In this document: positions 1 to 5,578 of the stretch, one piece after another
How the letters are laid out: each line of letters opens with the position of its first letter
Numbering within the stretch: position 1 is the first letter of the stretch
Assembly: GCA_905210875.1 (NCBI GenBank)
Contig: CAJLYN010000154.1
Coordinates: 1-5,578 of the forward strand
Length of the DNA stretch: 5,578 nucleotides
Reading direction: 5' to 3'
DNA from: an uncultured Bacteroides sp.
GTDB lineage: Bacteria > Bacteroidota > Bacteroidia > Bacteroidales > UBA11471
The notes under the pieces: model-generated
Told to the model about the DNA's origin: nothing
The model's input: the letters and a program-made list of their open reading frames with translations, nothing else
Database searches by the model: none
Translations under genes and position numbers: made by a program

Positions 1-1292
1 CGGGGCGGGTGTCGGGCGAGAAACGGGGCGATGCCGAGACTGTCGGTACGGCCCTTTCGGCGCCGGTTTTTCTCCGTAGCAAAGGTCTCTTCTGGGCCAT
101 AAGAATTCTCCCGTTTGTCTACCTTGCCCTGGCCCTCTCGACGGGCGTATGGCCTGTTGCCGCGTCGCTCATAGGGCGGCTCTTTTCCGTGTGTCTGGTG
201 GCGGCGCTGGCTGCCGTCAAGCGGGTCTCGCAGGCGCAGGAGCGGCTCGAATCGGGCCTGCGGGCGCTGGCCAAATATGCTCCGCTCATCGAAGCTCTCG
301 AATCGGCTTCGTTTTCGGCCCCGGAACTGCGTGCGGTAACCGATGCGTTCTCCACCTCTTCGGGCGAGAAGGCTTCGGTGGTTTTGCGCCGCCTGCGCCG
401 TCTGATGGACAATCTCAACCAGCGCAACAATGCGCTGGTCTTTCTCCTGCTCAATGGTTTTCTGTTGTGGGATTTCAGGCAACTGGCCGCTCTCGACGGT
501 TGGTTGCGGCGTTATGGCCGTGAGGTGGCCGGCTGGTTCGATGCCTTGGCCGGCTTTGACGCCTTGGCGTCGCTGGGGGCGTTTGCCTATAATCACCCCG
601 GGTATGTCTACCCCGAGGCGGTCTGCAGCGACCGTCCGGTCTACGAGGCCGAGGCCCTGGGCCACCCGCTCATCGACCCGGCCCGCTGTGTGTGCAATCC
701 GGTGCAGTTGCCGGCCCGCCCGTCGTTTCTCATCGTTACCGGTGCCAACATGGCCGGAAAGAGTACCTATCTACGGGCTGTCGGGGTGAACTTCGTGCTG
801 GCCATGCTCGGCGCGCCGGTGTGTGCCGCGTCGATGACATTCACTCCCTGCACGCTCTTTACCGGGCTGCACACGACCGACTCGCTGGCCGGCAACGAGT
901 CTTATTTTTTTGCCGAGCTGAAACGGCTGCGTCAGGTGGTGCTGCGTCAGCGGGCCGGAGAGAAGTGCATGGTGATTCTCGACGAGATACTCAAAGGTAC
1001 CAATTCGGTCGACAAGCAGACCGGCTCGCTGGCTCTTGTCCGCCAACTGGTTTCGCTCGGTACCGTGGGGGCGGCCGCCACACACGACCTGGTGCTAGGC
1101 TCGCTTGCTGAAGAGTTTCCCGGTGTGGTGCGGGCCGTCTGCTTCGAGTCGGAAATCGTCGACGATGCGTTGCACTTCGATTACCGTCTGCGGCCGGGGG
1201 TGGCCCGCCACATGAATGCCTGCTTCCTCATGGAGCAGATGGATATCATACCCCGCGACGGGCAGAAGGGCCGCGACGCCTCTATCGGTTGA
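1..1292 (+). CDS. Membrane-anchored MutS-family ATPase (5' partial)
   Basis: This is the C-terminal 427+ residues of a MutS-related ABC-type ATPase. The frame stays open to the left edge, so the true start lies outside; the GTG at 9 (residue 1 of the numbering here) is only the first start-like codon. Residues about 27-44 and 47-69 form a hydrophobic hairpin that looks like two transmembrane segments. A helical MutS core follows, with FDALASLGAFAYNHPGY around 183-199. The ATPase has Walker A GANMAGKST at 245-253, Walker B VILDE at 322-326 followed by LKGTNS where canonical MutS has GRGTS, and the switch motif ATHD with His359. The C-terminus RHMNACFLMEQMDII is typical of this Bacteroidota family, usually about 600 residues, so some 170 residues are missing. 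Known members are annotated as mismatch-repair MutS, but the membrane hairpin argues against a standard role in mismatch repair. No Smr nuclease domain follows. Family call is confident; cellular role is unknown. Confidence 0.9.
   Translation, partial: GRVSGEKRGDAETVGTALSAPVFLRSKGLFWAIRILPFVYLALALSTGVWPVAASLIGRLFSVCLVAALAAVKRVSQAQERLESGLRALAKYAPLIEALESASFSAPELRAVTDAFSTSSGEKASVVLRRLRRLMDNLNQRNNALVFLLLNGFLLWDFRQLAALDGWLRRYGREVAGWFDALAGFDALASLGAFAYNHPGYVYPEAVCSDRPVYEAEALGHPLIDPARCVCNPVQLPARPSFLIVTGANMAGKSTYLRAVGVNFVLAMLGAPVCAASMTFTPCTLFTGLHTTDSLAGNESYFFAELKRLRQVVLRQRAGEKCMVILDEILKGTNSVDKQTGSLALVRQLVSLGTVGAAATHDLVLGSLAEEFPGVVRAVCFESEIVDDALHFDYRLRPGVARHMNACFLMEQMDIIPRDGQKGRDASIG
1282..1292. other. 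Tail-to-tail overlap of convergent genes
   Basis: The TGA stop of the MutS-like gene (1290-1292, + strand) and the TAG stop of the transglutaminase-like gene (1282-1284 read on the minus strand) lie inside each other's coding ends, so the two reading frames overlap by 11 bp. There is no intergenic space for a separate bidirectional terminator, and I see no stem followed by a T-run close by on either strand. Transcripts from the two sides would therefore overlap in antisense at their 3' ends. Confidence 0.9.
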
Positions 1293-2853
1293 GCAGTATT
1301 ACCTGTGCCCGGCTGTTGTCCATGCCCTTCATCGTGCGGCCTATGGTGGCGCCAATGAAGGTGGGGTCGCAGATGAGGTAGCGTTTGTCGCCGATGACGA
1401 AATAGTCGCCCGGTATCTCTTCGTTGAATCGCACCGCGGCCGCCAGGTGGCCGGGGTAGTAGACGAGAGCCGTTTTGAGTCCCATCACGTCGCGCATGAT
1501 GCGGGTGAAGAGTATGGCCCGGTCTTCACAATCGCTGTAAGGATAGTAAAGAGTCTCGTCGGCGGCAAAGATGCGGTCGCCGCCCCATACCTTGTCGTCG
1601 TATTCATAGACGAAGGCCGTCTGCACAAAATTGATAATCATGTTGGCCGCCTCCTCTTCGCTTTTCCCGGCAATAGCCTGCCGCAGAGCGGGGTAGAGGC
1701 GTTCGCGGTTTTCGGCACTGAGCGGAATGTCGGCAAAAATCGTCCACTTCGTGTGTTCGTCGTCGCCCATGGCCGAGGCGGGATAGTCGGCGAGGAAATC
1801 CATCAGGTTCTTGTTTGACGACACGCTGGCGCGCACGTCGGGGTAACGCCGGGCGGTGAGGGTGCGTTCGGCCGACTCTTCCACCCTCAGCCGGGGTGTT
1901 TCGGTCATTGTAAGGGTCAGGGCGCAGTCGTTGGGAAAACTCCGGTCGAAGATATGCATCGTGTTGCCCTCGTAAGGTTGCAGCAGGTAGAAGCGGGTGT
2001 TGTCGAGGAGGAAGAATCGTTTCCCGTATATGGTATAGTCGCTGGCCACAAGCAGGTAGAGGTGGTTGTCGTTGCCCCGGGCCAGGCGTATGCGGTAGCC
2101 CGATTGGTTGAGTATAAAGGCTTGCAGCAGGGTCGACTCGTCGCTCGACTCTCCCAGGAAAGATGCGCCGAGTTGTTGGGCCATTTTCAGGTAGGCCCAG
2201 TCGCACAGGTTGAGCTCGGCTTTCAGCCGCAGGCAGTCGGCCACCATGTCGGTATAGGCGTCGGAGCAGAGTATTTCCCATTGGTCGGCCACGGCCTCCT
2301 CCTGCGTGTTGGCGAGTGCAAACCGCTGTTTCCCGTCGAGGTGCACGCGACAGTCGGTGCCGTAAAACGAGAAGGCAAACCGGGTGTCGGCCGGTTGTAC
2401 CGCCTCTTCTTCTTGGGGCCGGGGTGCCTCCTCCCGGGGCTTAGTCGGTACGACGGGCAGGGGCTGAGGTTCCTTGTCGATGCGTACCACAGGTTGCGGT
2501 ACCCTTATCGGGGCGATGGGTTTCTTTACGATTCTGTCGATGGCGACGGGCCGGTCTACCTTGGGGCGCTCCTGCTCTTCGCGGGGGGCGACGGTAGGCG
2601 GTACGGGAGGTTCCTGTTCGGGCAGCGGTATGGCCTCTTCGCCCGAGAACTCTTTCCAGCGTTCGCGCATGAACTGGGTGTATTCGGCATTTACGCGGGC
2701 CCGGTAGGCGGCAAAATCCTCTTCGGCCTTTTGCTTGTACGAGGCAAAGTCGTTCCGTCGTGCGTTTCGGTACTCTTCATACGAGTTTTGGGCCGTGGCG
2801 CAGAGCGGAAAGAGAATGGCAATGCCGACGAGAGAGAAAAAACGGGGTTTCAT
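1282..2853 (-). CDS. Secreted transglutaminase-like (Cys-His-Asp) protein
   Basis: The 523-residue protein starts with a clear signal peptide (residues 1-21, MKPRFFSLVGIAILFPLCATA, cleavage probably before Gln22), which supports the ATG at 2851-2853. Mature order: an aromatic 11-residue repeat helix (25-69), a Pro/Glu/Lys-rich spacer (about 76-150), an unassigned mixed alpha/beta region (about 158-400) with Cys168, Cys196, Cys207, Cys217 and Cys310, and a C-terminal transglutaminase-like papain-fold domain. The last shows Cys442 in YSDCEDRA, His469 in YPGHLAAAV and Asp496 in LICDPTF, in the order and spacing of the catalytic triad. In bacteria such domains act as proteases, amidases or cross-linkers; the substrate here cannot be told. 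The signal peptide and spacer suggest a periplasmic or envelope location. It lies 92 bp downstream of the GH43 gene on the same strand, behind a gap with its own inverted repeats, so independent expression is plausible. Similar proteins occur in Bacteroidales as hypothetical or transglutaminase-domain proteins; a role in carbohydrate use is not implied. Confidence 0.85.
   Translation of the reverse strand: MKPRFFSLVGIAILFPLCATAQNSYEEYRNARRNDFASYKQKAEEDFAAYRARVNAEYTQFMRERWKEFSGEEAIPLPEQEPPVPPTVAPREEQERPKVDRPVAIDRIVKKPIAPIRVPQPVVRIDKEPQPLPVVPTKPREEAPRPQEEEAVQPADTRFAFSFYGTDCRVHLDGKQRFALANTQEEAVADQWEILCSDAYTDMVADCLRLKAELNLCDWAYLKMAQQLGASFLGESSDESTLLQAFILNQSGYRIRLARGNDNHLYLLVASDYTIYGKRFFLLDNTRFYLLQPYEGNTMHIFDRSFPNDCALTLTMTETPRLRVEESAERTLTARRYPDVRASVSSNKNLMDFLADYPASAMGDDEHTKWTIFADIPLSAENRERLYPALRQAIAGKSEEEAANMIINFVQTAFVYEYDDKVWGGDRIFAADETLYYPYSDCEDRAILFTRIMRDVMGLKTALVYYPGHLAAAVRFNEEIPGDYFVIGDKRYLICDPTFIGATIGRTMKGMDNSRAQVILLNR
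2404..2628 (-). other. Pro/Glu/Lys-rich spacer encoded in the transglutaminase-like gene
   Basis: Residues about 76-150 are dominated by Pro, Glu, Val, Arg and Lys, with runs such as EPPVPPTVAP and repeated basic-Pro and Pro-Val pairs. The composition resembles the extended periplasm-spanning stretches of TonB-type proteins (known for that family), so I infer a stiff extended linker that holds the catalytic part away from the N-terminal helix. No regular repeat unit is visible. Confidence 0.7.
2647..2781 (-). repeat. Encoded 11-residue (hendecad) aromatic repeat
   Basis: In the mature N-terminus of the transglutaminase-like protein, the pattern [Y/F]-x-x-[Y/F] recurs every 11 residues: Tyr25/Tyr28, Phe36/Tyr39, Phe47/Tyr50, Tyr58/Phe61, then Phe69. 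Intervening positions are mostly charged or Ala (for example DFAAYRARVNA), and no Pro or Gly falls between residues 22 and 70. Strict 11-residue spacing with an aromatic stripe suggests one long amphipathic helix or a right-handed coiled coil. The periodicity is read directly; the structure is inferred. Confidence 0.75.
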
Positions 2854-2887
2854 GACGGAAAATATTTATCAGCTAAATATCGGAAAA
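2854..2887 (-). promoter_or_regulatory. Inverted repeat upstream of the transglutaminase-like gene
   Basis: A perfect 7-bp inverted repeat, ATATTTA at 2862-2868 and TAAATAT at 2874-2880 with a 5-base spacer, ends 8 bases before the ATG of the minus-strand gene. A direct repeat CGGAAAA sits on both sides (2856-2862 and 2881-2887), overlapping the first arm by one base and abutting the second. It could be a regulator binding site or an mRNA hairpin over the ribosome-binding zone. No purine-rich Shine-Dalgarno sequence is present, as is common in Bacteroidota. I do not find a clean TAnnTTTG -7 element, so no promoter is placed. Confidence 0.4.
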
Positions 2888-2924
2888 AATGTGGTATGGT
2901 ACAACACCTTCCGGCGGAGATTTT

Positions 2925-2946
2925 TTGTCTCGACAAGCCTCTTGTC
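2925..2946 (-). terminator. Weak hairpin at the GH43 gene stop codon
   Basis: Read on the minus strand, GACAAG-AGG-CTTGTC (2932-2946) is a perfect 6-bp stem with a 3-base loop that begins at the last base of the GH43 stop codon. It is followed at once by another GACAA (2925-2929 on this strand), so the middle CTTGTC could pair with either side. No T-run follows on the minus strand (the next bases are A-rich), so it does not meet the standard for an intrinsic terminator. It may be a 3'-end stabiliser, a weak terminator, or chance. Confidence 0.25.
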
Positions 2947-4328
2947 TAATTATCGAATCTCCACCAGTCAAGATTGAAGAGTTTACATCCTTTTCGTCCT
3001 TTAAATACGAAATAGAGGTCGTGAACGCCCGAAACATTTCCGGTCGTATTGCATTTCAATCTCTTCCATTGTTCCCAGCCTCCCGTCGGTGGAACATCGA
3101 CTTTGGCAATGATGCTCCCGCCGATGCTGTCGAGTCGCACTTCTATTGTGCCTCCACGCCGTGCGCTTGCGGCGGCGACATGGAATTTCTTCGGGCTGTT
3201 GTGGCCGAAGTCGACCGCACGCACTTTGATGTAGTCGCCGTCGTGTATGTCGGCAATGTAGATTCCTGTCGTGGCGTTGGGTTCCGATTTCACCCCGCGA
3301 GAGAATGCCATCGTTTCGGCCTCGGTGCGCTTGTAGGGGTTGAGGGTGCCTACCGGGTCTACCCCATCATCGGTGGCGTAGATGAGGGGAAAGGTCCCGT
3401 CGGCGTTGTATTCAAACCGCTCCACGGCGACCGAGCGGCCGAAGCCCCCGCCGCCCGGCAACTTGCCGGTGTGATAGAAGAGGTAGGAATTTCCTTTGTA
3501 GTTGGCCACCCCCACATGGTTGGTAAAGGCGCCGGTCTCTTGCAGGGGCATGACTTCGCCCATGTATCGCCATGGTCCGGTTGGGCTCGGGCTCATCGAG
3601 TAGGCGATGTGTTCGGGTACTCCACCCGCTGCATAGAGCAGGTAGTAATTGTTGTTACGCTTGAAAAACCAGGGCCCTTCGGTATAGGTGTCGGGATATT
3701 TTACCCCTTTTACCCGTTTTTCGGGATTGGGAGCTCCGAAACTTTCTATGGTCTGTTCCAGTTTTTGCACTGCGCCTTTGAGCGACACCATGTCTTCGTT
3801 GAGTTCGGCCATATAGATGTTGGGATTACCCCAATAGAGGAATGCTCTGCCGTCGTCGTCAATGAATACGGTGGGGTCGATGTTGTCCCAACTACCGTCG
3901 CAAAGAGGTTTCCCGATGGCATCTTTGAAAGGTCCCGTGGGTGAATCGCCCACGGCCACGCCGATTGCCATGGCGTTTGTAATTTTTGAATGCAGGCACA
4001 CATACCAGTAGAATTTGCCGTTGCGCTCGATGCACTGCGAGGCCCAGGCCCGGTCATCGGCCCAAGCAAACGATTCGATGGCCAGCGGGGAGCCGTGGTC
4101 GGTCCAGTTGACCATATCTTCGGTTGAATAGACGCGCCACTCCTGCATCCAGAAAAAGTCGGCACGCTCTTCGTCGTGTCCCGTGTAGAGGTAGAGGGTA
4201 CCTTTGTGTACCATTGGTGCCGGGTCGGAGGTGTAGCAGGTTTGCACGATGGGGTTCTGTGCGGACAGCCATATCGGGGCAAGAATAGTCAATGTGGCCG
4301 AGATAAACTTTTTTGATGAGGGTTTCAT
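2946..4328 (-). CDS. GH43 glycoside hydrolase with C-terminal CBM6
   Basis: The 460-residue secreted enzyme has a signal peptide at 1-23 (basic MKPSSKK, hydrophobic core, cleavage near LSA-Q), which supports the ATG at 4326-4328. Residues about 26-325 form the five-bladed GH43 propeller with the expected acidic triad: Asp35 in TSDPAPMV (general base), Asp151 in WDNIDPTVF (pKa modulator) and Glu217 in TYTEGPWF (general acid). Motifs such as YLYTGHDE, WRVYSTEDMVNWTDHGSP and FYHTGK resemble GH43 arabinoxylan arabinofuranosidases (subfamily 29 type, from memory). Residues about 333-460, from RTEAETMAF to FNLDWWRF, look like a CBM6 beta-sandwich that binds xylan or related glycans. Likely action: release of L-arabinofuranose (or xylose) from plant polysaccharide in the periplasm or outside the cell. 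It starts 14 bp after the GH97 stop, with only a weak GAAAAG ribosome-site candidate, so co-transcription is probable. Exact substrate is uncertain. GC is lower than in the GH97 gene. Confidence 0.92.
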   Translation of the reverse strand: MKPSSKKFISATLTILAPIWLSAQNPIVQTCYTSDPAPMVHKGTLYLYTGHDEERADFFWMQEWRVYSTEDMVNWTDHGSPLAIESFAWADDRAWASQCIERNGKFYWYVCLHSKITNAMAIGVAVGDSPTGPFKDAIGKPLCDGSWDNIDPTVFIDDDGRAFLYWGNPNIYMAELNEDMVSLKGAVQKLEQTIESFGAPNPEKRVKGVKYPDTYTEGPWFFKRNNNYYLLYAAGGVPEHIAYSMSPSPTGPWRYMGEVMPLQETGAFTNHVGVANYKGNSYLFYHTGKLPGGGGFGRSVAVERFEYNADGTFPLIYATDDGVDPVGTLNPYKRTEAETMAFSRGVKSEPNATTGIYIADIHDGDYIKVRAVDFGHNSPKKFHVAAASARRGGTIEVRLDSIGGSIIAKVDVPPTGGWEQWKRLKCNTTGNVSGVHDLYFVFKGRKGCKLFNLDWWRFDN

Positions 4329-4342
4329 TGCTTTTCGGTGTT

Positions 4343-5578
4343 TCAGTTGTGAATGACCACTCCGCCGTTGGTGGGAATGGCGATGGAGAATTGTTGTCTT
4401 TTTCCTGTTCTGACGGTACGCACCCTCCCTTGGAGCCGCTTGTTGTCGTCATAGACGGTAACTGTCTCGCCGGCCTCGAACATGGGCAGGTCGAGGGTGA
4501 GGCGCACCGTCTCTTTACGGGCGTTCACCCCCACGACATACCAGGTGTCGCCGTGGCGGCGGGCCAGCACTACATACTGCCCCGGGTATCCGTCGATGAA
4601 GCGGGTGTCGTCCCAGGTCGTGGGCACTGCCTTCATGAAGTCGATGGCCCAGGCCGGGGCGTCGATCGTGTTGTTGGGTGCCAGGGCAAAATGCTGCACG
4701 GGACTCTGGAACAGTATGGCCGTGGCCAGTGCGAAGACCTCGGAGGTAACCCGCCGGCTGCCGCCCGGACGGTTCCCGGCATTGTAGTAGCGGTTGAACG
4801 TGCTGCCGCCGAAATCCATGCTTCCCACCGTGTTGCGCAGGAAGGGGTGGAGGCAGGCGTTGAAGGCTTCTGCGTCGCAACTGTTTTGCGTGAAGTTCAT
4901 GTTCTCGCTGGCCAGTACCGCTTCGCTGGCGGCATAGTTGGGATACATGCGTTCCCAGCCGCGGGGCAGGGTGCAACCGTGGAAGATGACCAGCAGGCCG
5001 TAGTCGTTGGCATCGGCCAGAATCTCCTCGTAGAGTTGCAGGGCGGCCTGCTTGTCGCTCCCGAAGAAGTCGACCTTGATGCCCTTGATGCCGGTCTGTT
5101 GCAGCCATTTCATCTCCCGGCGGCGCCTGATGAGGTTGTCCATCTTGCCGCGCGGCCCCTGCGGGGCATCGTTCCAGTAGCCGTTGGAGTTGTACCACAG
5201 GTAGAGGCCCACCCTTTTGGAGCGGGCGTAGGCGGCCAGTTCTTCGATACCCTTGTAGCCGATGCGGGTGTCCCACCAGGGATCGCCAAGTACCGTGCGG
5301 TAGCCCATCTCGGCACAGAAGTCGATGTAGCGTTTCTGTTCGGCGTAGTTCATGCTGCCGTCGCCGGCGATAATCCAGCTCCATGTGCCGCAGCCATACT
5401 CGTCGACATACTCTTTCGAGGGTTCATAGAGCGGCTCGACGAGGTCGAAGGCCACCGTCGTCTCGACCACCGGCGCGAGGGTGCGTCCCACGGTGAGGGT
5501 GCGCCACGGCGTCTCTCCCGGCAAGGTGATGCCCGGCGAGGCCGAGCCGTTGCCGTTGAACTCCTCTTCTTGCGGGAA
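4343..5578 (-). CDS. GH97 family alpha-galactosidase-type hydrolase (5' partial)
   Basis: The C-terminal 411 residues of a GH97 enzyme are visible (family usually about 650-700 residues). The frame runs open to the right edge; the TTG at 5522-5524 is internal, because in-frame coding (FPQEEEFNGNGSASPGIT) precedes it. Numbering from the edge: the end of the N-terminal beta-sandwich reaches about residue 48, the catalytic barrel spans about 58-318 (GCGTWSWIIAGDGSMNY at 62-78, DPWWDTRIG at 99-107), and the C-terminal beta domain follows, ending GGVVIHN. IKVDFFGSDKQ places Asp170 where retaining GH97 members such as BtGal97b have their nucleophile; inverting SusB-type alpha-glucosidases lack it. 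Glu219 or Glu225 in SEAVLASEN is the candidate acid/base. Predicted activity is therefore alpha-galactosidase or beta-L-arabinopyranosidase rather than alpha-glucosidase (inference). It is the first gene of a likely operon with the GH43 gene 14 bp downstream. Signal peptide and true start lie outside the window. Confidence 0.92.
   Translation of the reverse strand, partial: FPQEEEFNGNGSASPGITLPGETPWRTLTVGRTLAPVVETTVAFDLVEPLYEPSKEYVDEYGCGTWSWIIAGDGSMNYAEQKRYIDFCAEMGYRTVLGDPWWDTRIGYKGIEELAAYARSKRVGLYLWYNSNGYWNDAPQGPRGKMDNLIRRRREMKWLQQTGIKGIKVDFFGSDKQAALQLYEEILADANDYGLLVIFHGCTLPRGWERMYPNYAASEAVLASENMNFTQNSCDAEAFNACLHPFLRNTVGSMDFGGSTFNRYYNAGNRPGGSRRVTSEVFALATAILFQSPVQHFALAPNNTIDAPAWAIDFMKAVPTTWDDTRFIDGYPGQYVVLARRHGDTWYVVGVNARKETVRLTLDLPMFEAGETVTVYDDNKRLQGRVRTVRTGKRQQFSIAIPTNGGVVIHN

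Noticed and set aside
9..11. GTG as the start of the MutS-like gene
   Set aside because: The frame is open to the left edge, and the family has about 170 more N-terminal residues, so the gene is cut by the window rather than starting here.
2791..2853. Lipoprotein signal at Cys18 of the transglutaminase-like protein
   Set aside because: The residues before Cys18 are Phe-Pro-Leu, which do not fit a lipobox. Ala-Thr-Ala before Gln22 is a better ordinary signal peptidase I site.
1954..2949. Long + strand open frame (331 codons) opposite the transglutaminase-like gene
   Set aside because: It is antisense to a gene with a clear signal peptide and catalytic motifs, matches no recognisable family, and is the kind of shadow frame expected in GC-rich coding DNA.
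2889..3944. Long + strand open frame (351 codons) opposite the GH43 gene
   Set aside because: It runs opposite a well-supported GH43-CBM6 gene; its translation shows no domain, signal peptide or plausible ribosome site.
4515..5384. Minus-strand open frame (289 codons) in another frame of the GH97 gene
   Set aside because: Its translation is a low-complexity Arg/Gln/His-rich frame-shift of the GH97 sequence, with no sign of a real product.
5522..5524. TTG as the start of the GH97 gene
   Set aside because: In-frame coding typical of the end of the GH97 N-terminal domain continues to the right edge, and no signal peptide follows the TTG.
1282..5578. A complete polysaccharide utilisation locus
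   Set aside because: Only two glycoside hydrolases are visible. No SusC/SusD-like pair, surface glycan-binding protein or regulator lies in the window.

Overview
The window looks like chromosomal DNA of a Bacteroidota gut-type bacterium (order Bacteroidales is the best guess). The reasons are a membrane-anchored MutS-family ATPase of the kind common in that group, a glycoside hydrolase pair of polysaccharide-utilisation type (GH97 next to GH43-CBM6), secreted proteins whose signal peptides end in Ala-Gln, and weak or absent Shine-Dalgarno sequences. GC is high for Bacteroides itself (roughly 50-65% in stretches I counted by hand), so a high-GC genus is likely. I cannot name it from sequence alone.

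Layout. Bases 1-1292 (+ strand) hold the C-terminal part of a membrane-associated MutS-like ATPase, cut by the left edge. It converges on the next gene and overlaps its tail by 11 bp. The other three genes are all on the minus strand, read right to left. The first is a GH97 enzyme (4343-5578, N-terminus cut by the right edge). After a 14-bp gap comes a GH43 enzyme with a C-terminal CBM6 domain (2946-4328). After a 92-bp AT-rich gap with several inverted repeats comes a secreted protein with a transglutaminase-like catalytic domain (1282-2853). Coding density is very high, and no RNA gene, mobile element or CRISPR array is visible.

Function. GH97 and GH43 are probably co-transcribed and act in the periplasm or at the cell surface, trimming side chains from a plant or host polysaccharide. 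The GH97 carries the Lys-Val-Asp motif expected of the retaining (alpha-galactosidase / beta-L-arabinopyranosidase-type) branch. The GH43 resembles arabinoxylan arabinofuranosidases. No SusC/SusD pair or regulator lies inside the window, so a complete PUL cannot be claimed. The transglutaminase-like protein has its own candidate regulatory region and an unusual layout: signal peptide, 11-residue aromatic repeat, long Pro/Glu-rich spacer, uncharacterised middle domain, Cys-His-Asp domain. It is the least understood gene here. The MutS-like gene is functionally unrelated to the others.

I see no convincing evidence for a wholly new multi-gene system. The items most worth a second look are the hendecad repeat and overall architecture of the transglutaminase-like protein, the inverted repeat just upstream of its start codon, and the lower GC of the GH43 gene compared with its GH97 partner.
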